Shown: positions 21,040 through 31,243 of the stretch, piece by piece
Layout: every line of letters begins with the position of its first letter
Numbering within the stretch: the stretch's first letter is position 1
Source of the DNA: Peronospora farinosa
Lineage: Eukaryota; Oomycota; Peronosporomycetes; Peronosporales; Peronosporaceae
Reading direction: 5' to 3'
Assembly: GCA_947646735.1 (NCBI GenBank)
Contig: CANTFK010000141.1
Location: forward strand, 124,001-188,000
Length of the DNA: 64,000 nt
Position numbers and translations under genes: made by a program
Notes under the pieces: model-generated
The model's input: the letters and a program-made list of their open reading frames with translations, nothing else
The model's database searches: none
What the model was told of the DNA's origin: nothing

Positions 21040-24000
21040 TTAGAATAATTCCGGTTCGTCTTCAACTTCATCATCGTACTCCTCGGAAAGTAGGAATGAA
21101 CTGAGATCATTTGGGTACTTTTCAGGCTGGCCAAACAGACTGAGTAGCACCGGCAACAAGACCAATCCATGAAAACAGCCCAGCACAACGATACCCAAAT
21201 ACATTCGGAAAAAGTACACGCGGAACAACATGGATGGCGCGAATGCAAGCACACCAATACCGCAAAACTTGGTAAGCGTTATGCCCGAGAAGATCGATGC
21301 ACCGACACTGGTCAGAGCGTAGCGCGTATGGTCATTGGCAGTTGTTCCCAGGTGATGTCTCCTTGAGAACGAAAACTGATGAGCCATGTGCACACAGAAT
21401 TCAACACCCAGCCCGATACAGGCAAGAAGGTTCACCACCGAGACTGCATTGATGGACGTTTCAGCACCAGGCCCGGCAAGCACATTCCACACGAAAAGAA
21501 ATCCCAATTGCGAAAAGGCCATCGACAGCACGGACAGAGTAACAATGGTAGTCAACCGCAAGCTACCATCCATTAGCACAAAAACGACACCAAAGACGAC
21601 TGCCAATGCCAGCAGCACACTCTGCAACGCTATTCCTTGGATGTATGTGTACTGCTCTTCGAATACGAACACAAGAGCGTATGGGAATGCAGTAGCGGCT
21701 TTACCAGCGCTCCACGCGCTAGTCACACTATGCAGGTAGTAGTACGAGTTTACAAACATGGTCTGGTTGCGCATCGCGTTTAGCTGAAAGCGCATCCGAG
21801 AACCAACGATAGTCAAATTATCCGCATTGTCGTCCTCGATCGCTTCGTTAAAAACAATGTCCTCTTCGTACTGCGCACCACATAGTCCAAAATACTGACA
21901 ACACGACGAGTCAATGGAAATTTGCGTAAAATTCTTCACCAACGGGTAGAACAGTGCGTTAGGAGTCACATTCACCGTTGCTAAAGCACCGTACCCAAAA
22001 TTGGGAGCTAAGGAAATGTCCCTCGCTGCGTCTTCAAACGAAACATTTGCGAGCTCGTACGGGAAAGGATCCATGGGTTGTGTCGGGCAATCGCTCAGAC
22101 CTTGATCAATCTTCTCTTGAAGGAAAAACCGCATTTGGCGCCACTGGTTGAACGTGTGCAACCAAGAGTAAATGGGTAGCTCAATGTATTGGTGTAGACC
22201 TGAGAGCTCGTCTAATAAAATGTTCACATCTTGCTGCAGGCGCGCGTCTGTATAATCCGCAGCGCTGTCGAGAACAACATACGCTGGAGGTCCAGCCTCA
22301 CCAAGTGCTGTCTGCTTCTTGAAATACTCATGAAGATAAAAGTCCGTAGGCACCGCAAGCTCTTGCTCTAATCCAAGTGGCAGCTTCGAAGAGCCAAAGG
22401 CACTGAGTGTTAAAACCGCGAAGGCTATCACAAGCACCAGTACTTTGGTGGAGCGTCGTAACAAGAAAGGAATGTACGTCTTCTCCACAAATCGCTGGAT
22501 AATTCCAGCATTACTGCTCGCACGTGTCGATGCAGCTCGGTCGTCGACGAGCAAGTCATACTGATCGTGATTGTTCGATTCCATCCTTTCCTTTGCCATG
22601 GCAGGTGGAATGAGAGTGAGCTTTTGCTTCATCCATGGAAACAAATCGTATCGTCGGCCACGCACGCGGTGAGTGTCTAGCACAAGTGCTGAGGCAAACC
22701 ACGTAATCTGAAGCACAAAGTTAGCAGCGACTGCCAGTCCGGCGACAACACAGAAGCTCGTAAGCGCCGGGATCCGCGTAAGTGCACCCACCAAGAATGC
22801 TAGTGTTTCAGCTATAGCTGCTACAACAATCGAAGGTCCCACATTCACCATCGTTTCTCCCATAACCTGCTTCATCATCAGCAACTCCTCCTCAGCCCGA
22901 TCACGCGTGCTGCGTTTAGTACCAAGTGTTTCTAGACCACGCAGAGCTGCCAGTCGATCAAACTCGTTCGTTAAAATAAACATATTATCCACACCGATAG
23001 CAAGTATCAAGAAAGGCACAACCTCAATCGTGATCATCGTCACGTCCATTTGCAGTATCGAGCAGCTTATACCCATAGCAGCACCCAGCGACAACAGTAC
23101 AATCACTATTCCTGTCAAACCGAGACCGAAACGTGAGCGCACTGGATCTTTAAATTTACCCAGCGAGGCGGACACGTAAAAGAACATGACCAAGTAGCTC
23201 ACGACAACGATAAAAGCATTTTGATTGGTCTGCACGATCAACGAATCTGCAACAGATCGTTGAGCCATGTACGTGAGTTTCATGCCGTCAATACCAGCGT
23301 GTGCCAGCTCTTGGTCTTCCACACTGTCCCAGATAAACTCATCGCTACTATTTCCTCCTAAAGGCTTGAATGATTCTGCTGCTTGCTCTGCAATCTTAAG
23401 AAACACCTCTTTCTCCCACAATTCAGCATACCGTGTGTACGTCTCATTCTTCCAGTTATTACTCAGCAAAAAAGTAACCATTAAAGCCTTGGCTTGAGGT
23501 GTCGCTTCTCCACATGGGTCTGGATTTTGATGACAGTCATCTCTTGATAATCCACCAAATACCACGTTTCTTATCACTGGAATACCATTTTCGTCCATAC
23601 ATGGAGAATAGTCCTTAAGTTTTGGATCTGTCGTTTGACAAGCTGTCGTGAGCTTGACATCTGGATCAATTTCAAGTAATGTGACATTATTCCGCCAATA
23701 CTGGAATGGACTAGTAATCAAACACCCTTTTCCTTGAATTGGTCGGTAACAAAAGTCTTGTAATTGTAGTGTCACATTTGCTTCGTCTTGACTATAAATA
23801 ACGGTATTGGTAATTTGGGTCTGAATTTTGGTCATTTGTAACAAAAAGTGACGCTGGACCAAATCCAAAACGGCGTCACACGTCGCAGACTCAGATTTCC
23901 AATCTGAGTCCATTGAAAAGTCGTCGACATAAAAAAGGAGTTGCTCAATGCGAAAAAAAGGGCCAAAAAGTTCATCAAAGTGAGCTTGTTCCTGAGCTGC

Positions 24001-24156
24001 GATACTGTGTGGAGGCACCCAGAGACCCTGCGGATCCGTCTGCAAATGCATATTCACTAAACCAAGACATAAGATACTGCTGCAGATGAATCCAGAGACG
24101 GACACGAGCTCAGGAGATCCACTACAGACCGCCCCTAAGCGATAGAAGACGCCCAT
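21040..24156 (-). CDS. NPC1-like sterol transporter lacking N-terminal domain
   Basis: Single-exon RND-superfamily membrane protein of 1038 residues, related to Niemann-Pick C1 and Patched. After one N-terminal membrane segment it matches NPC1 from its middle lumenal domain onward: H-F-D-E-L-F-G-P-F-F-R-I-E-Q-L, a Cys- and glycosite-rich lumenal loop, a sterol-sensing domain with I-E-V-V-P-F-L-I-L-A-I-G-V-D-N-M-F-I-L, a second lumenal domain, and a second five-segment membrane bundle with G-L-G-V-E-F-C-V-H. The tail is acidic. The region equivalent to the N-terminal cholesterol-binding domain of animal NPC1 is absent, and the 240 bp upstream to the next gene leave no room for it. Expected role: sterol or lipid handling in endo-lysosomal membranes. 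Confidence 0.9.
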   Translation of the reverse strand: MGVFYRLGAVCSGSPELVSVSGFICSSILCLGLVNMHLQTDPQGLWVPPHSIAAQEQAHFDELFGPFFRIEQLLFYVDDFSMDSDWKSESATCDAVLDLVQRHFLLQMTKIQTQITNTVIYSQDEANVTLQLQDFCYRPIQGKGCLITSPFQYWRNNVTLLEIDPDVKLTTACQTTDPKLKDYSPCMDENGIPVIRNVVFGGLSRDDCHQNPDPCGEATPQAKALMVTFLLSNNWKNETYTRYAELWEKEVFLKIAEQAAESFKPLGGNSSDEFIWDSVEDQELAHAGIDGMKLTYMAQRSVADSLIVQTNQNAFIVVVSYLVMFFYVSASLGKFKDPVRSRFGLGLTGIVIVLLSLGAAMGISCSILQMDVTMITIEVVPFLILAIGVDNMFILTNEFDRLAALRGLETLGTKRSTRDRAEEELLMMKQVMGETMVNVGPSIVVAAIAETLAFLVGALTRIPALTSFCVVAGLAVAANFVLQITWFASALVLDTHRVRGRRYDLFPWMKQKLTLIPPAMAKERMESNNHDQYDLLVDDRAASTRASSNAGIIQRFVEKTYIPFLLRRSTKVLVLVIAFAVLTLSAFGSSKLPLGLEQELAVPTDFYLHEYFKKQTALGEAGPPAYVVLDSAADYTDARLQQDVNILLDELSGLHQYIELPIYSWLHTFNQWRQMRFFLQEKIDQGLSDCPTQPMDPFPYELANVSFEDAARDISLAPNFGYGALATVNVTPNALFYPLVKNFTQISIDSSCCQYFGLCGAQYEEDIVFNEAIEDDNADNLTIVGSRMRFQLNAMRNQTMFVNSYYYLHSVTSAWSAGKAATAFPYALVFVFEEQYTYIQGIALQSVLLALAVVFGVVFVLMDGSLRLTTIVTLSVLSMAFSQLGFLFVWNVLAGPGAETSINAVSVVNLLACIGLGVEFCVHMAHQFSFSRRHHLGTTANDHTRYALTSVGASIFSGITLTKFCGIGVLAFAPSMLFRVYFFRMYLGIVVLGCFHGLVLLPVLLSLFGQPEKYPNDLSSFLLSEEYDDEVEDEPELF

Positions 24157-24397
24157 ATTAAAGCTTCGTGAGGGGATATTGAAGTGGAATTTTGACCAAT
24201 GAGACGACAGAATTTAGATTAAATAGATTAGAAGTTGAGGTAGTCAACCTCAAGTAAAAAGTGATGTCGCGAGGACCCAATAGAGCGTATTGGCCGTTGA
24301 AAGTCTCAATTCACTTGGTTTTAGTATACACTTCAAGACCTGATACCATGCCATAACGTCAATCAGTCTTTAATTGTCTCCGTATCACTCACTGATA
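24157..24397. promoter_or_regulatory. Shared divergent promoter, NPC1-like / PH-START gene
   Basis: The two start codons face away from each other across 241 bp, so both promoters must lie here. No TATA box is obvious. Pyrimidine-rich TCACTC-type sequences just before the right-hand start (24386-24396) fit the initiator style of oomycete promoters, but this is only suggestive. Confidence 0.5.
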
Positions 24398-27300
24398 ATG
24401 GAAGAAACTTCCTCGTCCTTTTTGTTTAAAACTGGTTATTTGTACCAAAAGAGAAAATTTAGTCGCACGTGGCGTTTACGTTTCTTTGTACTTGACCATA
24501 ATGTCCTTTCTTATTATAAACATCAAGGTGATGCCATGCCTAAACGTCGTCTTATGCTTACTAATTGTCACATTTGTACGACTAGAAAGAAGAAAAAGCT
24601 CTATAGTTTTCGTATCTCACACCCTCAGGCATTTCAAGTTTATGATTTAGCAGCATCAGTACCAAGTCAATTGGATCAATGGATTCACATGCTTCTCCAA
24701 GCCGCTTCTTTGGTACAAAATGGACATGTTACTGCTCAAGAACTGCTCACGTTGAGCCGATATTCGGTATTTTGTCTTGATGATTCGTCAATTAGAGAGC
24801 TCATGAATGTCCCAGGAGTTGTGATCCCCAGTGTCTATTGTGATCGGATGGAACGTCTCTTGACTGAGTTTATTACGTATGCTAGAGACGACACAGATAG
24901 ATGGCAATTGCAGACTCAGCAACGAGGAGTTCACGTCTACGTACGTCAAGCTTCTAGACTAGGAGTGCTCAAAGGTGTGGGGTTTATTGCTCAGCACCCG
25001 TACAAGGTACTGGAACTGGTGCTAGATCTTTCAAGGCGACACACGTACGACCCACAGCTATTGGCTACGCAGCGTGTACATGTCTTTAATGATCACACGT
25101 GGGTGGACCATTTAACGTACAAAGCTGCGTTTCCTGTTGCTGCAATGGAATTTGTCAACCTCACGCATTGGCGCGTATTGGCTGATGGATCCATACTCAT
25201 TGTGGCGACCGACGTGGGCGACAATACCTTTGTCAAGAACCAGAAGCCGCACATTGTGCGCAGCAATATCATCATGACTGGATTTTTAATCACGCCCAAT
25301 GAGGACTACACGGGCGTCAATGTCACGTACATCACCAAGGTGGACGTGAAAACGGGCATCTCCGCCAGTTTACAGACCAAGATGCTCATCAAGCAGGCAT
25401 TCGTGGTGAATAGACTGCGCAAGGTTCTGGATCAGGACGAGAGCCTTCGGCAGTGTGAGCGTGTCACGAACGCTACACTGTTGAACATTTCTACGACTGC
25501 GTGTGTTGAAGACGAGAATGAAGAAGCTTCTGCAATGCGATTACAATCAACGAAAACTCAGGATCAAAACAGCCAACGCGAGCCTCTTTTAAGTGGGTGC
25601 CCGGTGGTTGTTCCGGAAGAGGGCTTCCCTGCTGTCTTGGAAGAATACAGCGAGATTATCGTGAAGACAGTGGCACAGATGGAAGCTGAATTGAACAACG
25701 AAACGTCATGGGACTTCATTGGAGACAAAGATGGTGTCAAAGCCTACACCAAAGTGGACGGCTCGCTGACAGCGGCCAAGGGTGTGGGCTTTTTGCCGTA
25801 TCACCCGCGTGTCATTTGGGACCAGTTTATTGACGCCACCAAACGAAAACTCGTGGACCATCAGCTTGCTCTTGGCAGGAAGCTAAAAACATTGGATGCA
25901 CAGACCCATATCGACTATCTAGAGTACAAGCCCATCTTTGTGGTCGCTGGTCGCGACTTTTGCAACCTCGTGCATTGGCGCGTGCTTCCTGGTGGCACAA
26001 TTATTGTGGTCGTGCAGAGTATTGAAGATCTGGAGCTCTGCCCGCTCAAAGAACCTAAGGTCGTTCGCGGTGATCTGCACCTGGCTTGCACCAAGATAGT
26101 GCCTAATGCGGCGTATGACGGCGCCATGGTGACTACCATGGTCAAAACAGATCTCAAAGGCAGCATTCCTGCTCGCATTGCTGGAAAAGTAGCGGCCGAG
26201 CAGCCGTTTGTTATTTCCCGGATGGGTGAGATTATTAAAGCAAGACGCGATCTCGCCGAGGTGGCGGCGCAAGGAAAGTTAACCAACACGGTGTTCGAGC
26301 TTCCGAACAAGCAGTCATTATCATCAGGCTCGGTAAAAACGGTCAGGTCCTCCGTCATAAAGGGAGCGGCAGGAAGCCGCAATCTGGGTACTTCATTGTC
26401 TGGTTCTGCAACTTTTCAGTTTTCAGGGAATCTATCGCGAATGGACACATTTCCAAGAACATCAGGTGGAAAGCTTAAGGTGTCAAAAACGCAGGCGAGC
26501 AAGCCGGAGACAATTGGGGTGTCGGTCGAAGTGATGGACCATTTGAAAACGGAGCAGAAGACCATGAGTGACGTTGCAATGTACGCTATTCAATTTGGAG
26601 GTGCAATTCTGGCGCTAAAAAGTGTCGATCTTCCCACAGCTATGCACTTTGTGATCCTGTCAATTCTCTTCTTCGCATTAAAAGCTCACGTCGGTCCAAG
26701 TCAAACGTCGTCTCAAAGGAAAACGATGATCTCAACTTTTGGACCACCAGACAGCGACATGATTTTCGGTACACTACAGCTGGACATGACTAAAGCTAAC
26801 CAGTACATCGCAGCGCGCCGAATAAATTCTGATTGGCATCTTACAGCCACGCACATTGTGCTTCTTGCTTTGGGCAAGGCTTTGAGCATGGCCCCGTATA
26901 TGAATGACCATTTGGTTTTTGGTAGCTATTACCCCGCTCCTACGGTGGACATCTCTTGTCTGGTTGCGCTTGGTGACGGCAAAGACTTTGGAGTGTGCCG
27001 ACTCCGTGATATTGACAAGATGAACTTGCAGGACGTCGATAACTGTCTGCGTGGCGTTTCTACTAAAATGTGTAGTGACCAGGGGGACCGAAAAAAAAGC
27101 ATGAGTTTGCTGCCAACCTGGGTCATTCGGCTCATGCGTAATGTCTTCGGGTGGCTTGGGGGTGCCTGTGGTGTTCGCATTCCACAGGTGGGTAAAGATC
27201 CGTTCATGTTTGGCAGCTGTATGGTGACATCCGTCGGCATGATGGGGTTGGACATGGCGTTCTCTTCTATTCCATTGTATTCGCAAGTGCCCATGCTCGT

Positions 27301-27487
27301 GAACATCGGTTCAATCTTGGACAAAGCCGTAGTTGTGAACGACAAGGTTGAAGTGCGTCCAATGCTAACACTTACCACGACAGTCGATCATCAGTACGCG
27401 AACAGTTGTGAGGTGGCTCGTATGGCCAAGAGCCTCAAGGAGTTTGTCGAGAACCCGAGCTTGCTTGAGGTTATTCACGGTGCTTAG
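24398..27487 (+). CDS. PH-START-START protein with acyltransferase-like C-terminus
   Basis: Single-exon gene, 1029 residues from the ATG at 24398. Order by eye: PH domain about 8-105 (G-Y-L-Y-Q-K-R ... R-F-F-V-L-D); START domain 1 about 150-345; START domain 2 about 415-625, each with the F-C/V-N-L-x-H-W-R-V-L pattern; a hydrophobic, probably membrane-embedded stretch about 745-775; then about 250 residues resembling the catalytic domain of 2-oxoacid dehydrogenase E2 acyltransferases (V-P-M-L-V-N-I-G, V-V-N-D-K-V-E-V-R-P-M-L-T-L-T, V-D-H-Q-Y-A-N-S). In true E2 enzymes the last motif is D-H-R-x-x-D-G; here Asp and Gly are replaced, so the fold may be non-catalytic. Likely a membrane-bound lipid transfer or sensing protein. 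Divergent partner of the NPC1-like gene. Confidence 0.85.
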   Translation: MEETSSSFLFKTGYLYQKRKFSRTWRLRFFVLDHNVLSYYKHQGDAMPKRRLMLTNCHICTTRKKKKLYSFRISHPQAFQVYDLAASVPSQLDQWIHMLLQAASLVQNGHVTAQELLTLSRYSVFCLDDSSIRELMNVPGVVIPSVYCDRMERLLTEFITYARDDTDRWQLQTQQRGVHVYVRQASRLGVLKGVGFIAQHPYKVLELVLDLSRRHTYDPQLLATQRVHVFNDHTWVDHLTYKAAFPVAAMEFVNLTHWRVLADGSILIVATDVGDNTFVKNQKPHIVRSNIIMTGFLITPNEDYTGVNVTYITKVDVKTGISASLQTKMLIKQAFVVNRLRKVLDQDESLRQCERVTNATLLNISTTACVEDENEEASAMRLQSTKTQDQNSQREPLLSGCPVVVPEEGFPAVLEEYSEIIVKTVAQMEAELNNETSWDFIGDKDGVKAYTKVDGSLTAAKGVGFLPYHPRVIWDQFIDATKRKLVDHQLALGRKLKTLDAQTHIDYLEYKPIFVVAGRDFCNLVHWRVLPGGTIIVVVQSIEDLELCPLKEPKVVRGDLHLACTKIVPNAAYDGAMVTTMVKTDLKGSIPARIAGKVAAEQPFVISRMGEIIKARRDLAEVAAQGKLTNTVFELPNKQSLSSGSVKTVRSSVIKGAAGSRNLGTSLSGSATFQFSGNLSRMDTFPRTSGGKLKVSKTQASKPETIGVSVEVMDHLKTEQKTMSDVAMYAIQFGGAILALKSVDLPTAMHFVILSILFFALKAHVGPSQTSSQRKTMISTFGPPDSDMIFGTLQLDMTKANQYIAARRINSDWHLTATHIVLLALGKALSMAPYMNDHLVFGSYYPAPTVDISCLVALGDGKDFGVCRLRDIDKMNLQDVDNCLRGVSTKMCSDQGDRKKSMSLLPTWVIRLMRNVFGWLGGACGVRIPQVGKDPFMFGSCMVTSVGMMGLDMAFSSIPLYSQVPMLVNIGSILDKAVVVNDKVEVRPMLTLTTTVDHQYANSCEVARMAKSLKEFVENPSLLEVIHGA

Positions 27488-27936
27488 GTGCTCAACCCCG
27501 TTGGGTCTTTTCATGATATCCTAGTCATAGGAAAGAAACGACACTGCTCGTAGTTCTTCAGTGGAAGAGAACTATCAGCATTTCAACCAAACCTCACTCG
27601 TTAATACCAAATCAACTTTATTTTCAATCTGTGCCTGTGTGTCAAGCAATTCAAATGGCGATCAAACTCTCAACTTCTCAAGGTGTATGGTGTGTGCATG
27701 TACTGATAGCAGAAAACACTGAGCTTGACCGCTTTTCACGACCTTCAAATCGAATGCGCTCGTAATCTCTTATATACCTTATGTTAGGTAAACAATTACA
27801 GTTACTTTTTGCCTGTCTCTCTACATGTACATCGGATAATGTACCGTTTCTCCTATACCCCCAGTCACTTCACAGTCGCCATTTGTCATTACTAAACTCG
27901 ACCACCAGACCTCAAGCACGTCTATAATCCAAAACC
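27488..27936. other. Intergenic spacer before the effector
   Basis: No gene or repeat recognised. It holds the 3' flank of the PH-START gene and presumably the promoter of the effector locus. Confidence 0.5.
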
Positions 27937-29406
27937 ATGCGACTTCCCTGCGTCCCGATATTTTGGGCTGTTACTACCCGTCCAGTGGGTGTTGGTGCAC
28001 ATGCAGAGCCGTTGGACGCCGTCACCACCGATGGTCAATTTGAAGTTCAGAGGCACTTAAGGGTCCAAGAACGTGCACGTGACGAAGACGTAGAAGAGAG
28101 GATAAATGACCTCAACTTTGGCGAAGAAATAGTAAGCTCGACTGACCTCGAACATGCGGCTAAAAACATTGATTTCTCGCTTCTAAACTCGCATCTCCTT
28201 GAAGGTGCATCAGATTCCACGATTACCAATACCATGAAACGCCCGGCAGAAAAATTTGATCTAAACTCGATTCCTCCCGAAGGTATGTCAGATACCTCGA
28301 ATACCTATGAAGGTCCGGCAGAAAAATTTGATCTAAAGTCGATTCCTCTCGAAGGTATGTCAGATACCTCGAATACCTATGAAGGTCCGGCAGAAAAATT
28401 TGATCTAAACTCGATTCCTTTCGAAGGTGCGTCAGATACCTCGAATACCTTTAAAAGGTTCGGCAGAAAAATTTGACCTAAGCTCGACTCCCATCGAAGG
28501 TGTGTCAAGTTTCACGATCACGAATACCTTAAAACGTCCGGCAGAAATGCTGGAGCCCGAGAACAAAATCGCCAAGATTCGTAAAATTGTGGTGAATGAT
28601 TTTTTGGCCAAAGCAAACGATGCACAATTGCTGAACATGGAAACGAAAGAAGGTGAAAAGCCTAAAATGCCTTTCATCGACGTTATGTCACTCTTAAAAA
28701 GGAAGATTGGGCCACGATCTTTAAAGAAGCGAACAAGTACTTTTTCAAGAATCATATCGACCCCGAGGATGTTTTCGATTTATATGGGCTTAAGTTTGCA
28801 GGAGACACCCTTTTCGAACAGCCACAGCTAGTCTACTGGGTAGAGTACATGGGCGATTCCAGCAAAGGCAACATGCCGGCTCAAACAATGCTTTCCAGAC
28901 TGCTAGAGGCTTATGATATCGGACCTTTGGTGGTCGCTGCAACCAGGGTGCCAAAAGACAAAGTCGCGTTGCGAGTGGAAGCTGAAATAAGAGACCTCTG
29001 GTTTTGGCTAGGTCGTACTCTAGATTATGCCTTCACTAACCTCGGACTTGACAAGGCCGGAGACACCCTTTTCGAAAACCATTTACTCCCCTTTTGGACG
29101 AGCTACCTTACCTACTACAATTCTAATGTACACGAGACACTTCAAGTATCGATGTGTTCGATATTGGAGAAGCATTCGCGTCCGTATTTAAAGACACTGT
29201 TGTATACGGTTAAAAACCCTGATGTTACTTTGCATCTAGAAGAAGAATTGAAAAATAAGATGCTGAAGATCTGGATCGATGATGAGACTCCTGTCGTGAG
29301 AGTGCTCCTGAGCGTGATTATAGTGAAAACAGAAGGGAATGAAAATACGCTGTACGGAAGCGCGCTACAAAAAGCTGCAGGTGTTTATATTAATCGGCGT
29401 CAGTAG
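27937..29406 (+). pseudogene. RXLR-EER/WY secreted effector locus, frame-broken
   Basis: The ATG at 27937 opens a secreted-effector layout: N-terminal signal-like segment (residues 1-23, cleavage near A-H-A; its core is weakened by Arg and Pro), R-H-L-R at 39-42, E-E-R at 53-55. About five tandem 72-bp units (24 residues, each with A-E-K-F-D-L) follow at about 28165-28560, then WY/LWY-like helices (W-V-E-Y and W-T-S-Y-L-T-Y-Y cores) up to 29406. The frame changes twice: about +1 base in an A-run near 28451-28456 and about -1 base in an A-run near 28696-28700, so most of the WY part is in the starting frame but the stretch between is not. As read, translation stops at 28476. RXLR effectors act inside host plant cells; this copy is probably inactive or misassembled. 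Lies at the edge of the transposon nest. Confidence 0.8.
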
Positions 29407-29628
29407 GCGAGGTGAACAAGTACTTCGCAAGGGTGCGCTTGCCCCAGTGAAGCTGCTATATTTGTGATTTGTACGCTTAGTCTTCGGAGATCGAAGAACT
29501 TTTGTGGCTTCGCTACTTCACAAGCCTCGACCAGTCTTCAAAGTGACCTACTTCATAACTTAAACACGTTTCCAACGTTATGAGTCTAGTTGATATATTT
29601 GCTCTACGTATTATACTTGTTTAAAAAA
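29407..29628. other. Short spacer between effector and transposon nest
   Basis: Effector 3' flank; nothing else recognised. The retrotransposon nest starts at 29629. Confidence 0.5.
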
Positions 29629-29666
29629 TGTAACGGGGTTAATAATATTGACACTTATATGAAGTG
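29629..29666 (-). repeat. Edge of a family-G LTR
   Basis: Thirty-eight bases starting TGTAACGGGG and running to GAAGTG match the first bases of the LTRs of elements A and F, apart from a missing GAGCCCGTTACA segment. The strand is nominal, since only one LTR edge is left. The sequence breaks off exactly where a family-Y LTR begins, suggesting that Y inserted into this LTR. The rest would lie right of the window. Confidence 0.6.
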
Positions 29667-30685
29667 TGTAACAGGGCATCTAGTTACACGCAAACATTAA
29701 GTAATATACTTAATGTTTGGTCTAAAAGTATCCATGATTACTTTTGACCTGTCACTTGGGTGCGTTACACAAATGTGATCCACCCGCGTGAATGTGATAT
29801 CAATTTATGGATTCACATGAGAAGGGATGACGCTAGTTGAAGCCAGACATCGTGAAGCATGTGCCAAATCTAATAAATTTAAAAAAATGCTGTGTTTAAT
29901 ATTGCAATATGTAATGATGCATATGAACATTTATGTGTGCCATCGTTTCGTATATTACTTTTATAAATTAAAGTACGACACATGGACACTCGGGGATGGA
30001 CTAAATTATATAATGACAATCTCCTCATGTAACAATTCATACAAAATGCAGATACAATACATATGGGTCACATCACTTATTGTAATAAACTCCGATATAA
30101 TCTGATGAGAACGCTTGCTTTTGCCAGCTTTCTAGTGTAATATATAAGCACTGAGCCCATGAATTGAAACGCTTATAAAGCATGTGTCTTATTTATTATT
30201 TATAAATAAGCTGTGTTGATATAGCAATATGTAATGATAGGTCAAAGGTTAATTACGCATCGTTCTGTGACTTACTTACGTATAGGAAACACGTACCCAG
30301 ACGCACTTAGCTCAAATAATGGTCGTGCAAAATGCAAAATCAGCCAATCCAAAATTAGCGAATAATGCAAAATTAGCCAATCCACATGCCGGAAAAGGAT
30401 CGCCCGGACGGACAATAACTTTATTATATAGATTAGATAAGTATAGCTCAGTTGAATTTGCTAAATCGAAAGCACCGCGCACGAGAAGCTCTAAAAGCTT
30501 CTGCGTGACGCCGGTGACTTCTTGTTTAGAAGTTCGTTGCGATCTCGCTTAAGCGAGAGGCAACTGGTGGTACGACTGCTTAAGCAGTCGACCAACCGCA
30601 TATCCACCCTCGCACGCGAAGGTAAGACGGTCTAACCGCTTCCTCGCTTGTGTTGAAGGTGTGTGCTAGTAGCACGAGGCATTTT
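29667..30685 (+). repeat. Family-Y LTR, plus orientation, truncated by element A
   Basis: Starts TGTAACAGGGC and is the inverted counterpart of the element C 3' LTR (48879 down to 48364, then 38847 down to 38772). Matching landmarks are the GGATTCACATGAG region, the palindrome CTCGCTTAAGCGAG and the GTGCTAGTAGCAC hairpin near its end. Some 25 bases before the expected LTR end (CCCGTCTACA) it is cut by element A. A short open frame inside (29827-30105) is AT-rich and resembles nothing. Confidence 0.7.
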
Positions 30686-31144
30686 TGTAATGGACACCCT
30701 CCGATTATACTGATTACAGTATAGTCTACTTTCACTGATTACAGTGAAAGCAGGTGCCTCAATTACCTCACGTACACGTGAGCAGAGGAAGGGAATTAAC
30801 TAAACAAACGCTTAGTTGAGAAGAAAAGGAAACTGTATTTAATATGGTTAACTGTCTAATAAAACTAATCTGTTATAACCTATGTTAACTATATTAAACT
30901 ACAACTATGTATGTTGACAACTTGCCCTCCACTCATTGCGCGCGTCCATCGGTCATTGGTCAGCGCCCTGGCTGACATAATGGCCCATATCAACCAATGA
31001 TAGGGGCATCTCCAACTTCAGGGAGATCTAGGAACAATATTATAAGTAAAGATAATATTGTCAAAATATTATTAGTTATAATAATATTTTTAATTGACAC
31101 TTCATATAAGTGTCAATATTATGTAACGGGCTCACCCCGTTACA
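30686..31144 (-). repeat. Element A 3' LTR (459 bp)
   Basis: On the minus strand it begins TGTAACGGGGTGAGCCCG and ends TCCATTACA. It matches the truncated 5' LTR (38353-38771) with clear divergence, and more closely the LTR at 63607-64000. Near its end are two adjacent hairpins: 30706-30723 and 30729-30750, each CTG-loop-CAG with 7-9 bp stems. Confidence 0.85.
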
Positions 31145-31160
31145 TCACCTCCCCCCTCAA
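31145..31160 (-). other. Element A polypurine tract
   Basis: On the minus strand a G-run with flanking purines (GGGGGGAGGTGA) directly abuts the 3' LTR start, the standard plus-strand primer of LTR retrotransposons. Confidence 0.8.
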
Positions 31161-31243
31161 CCAACAGTCACATTAGTGACTGTTTAGTGACTATAAGAAA
31201 GGAGCACTTGTTATATTTTATTTTATTCCAACATTTTCTCGCT

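Noticed and set aside
25915..26382. 155-codon antisense frame opposite START domain 2
   Set aside because: Wholly inside an intact gene, no extension beyond it, no recognisable features.
29827..30105. 92-codon open frame in the family-Y LTR
   Set aside because: AT-rich LTR sequence, no protein-like features.
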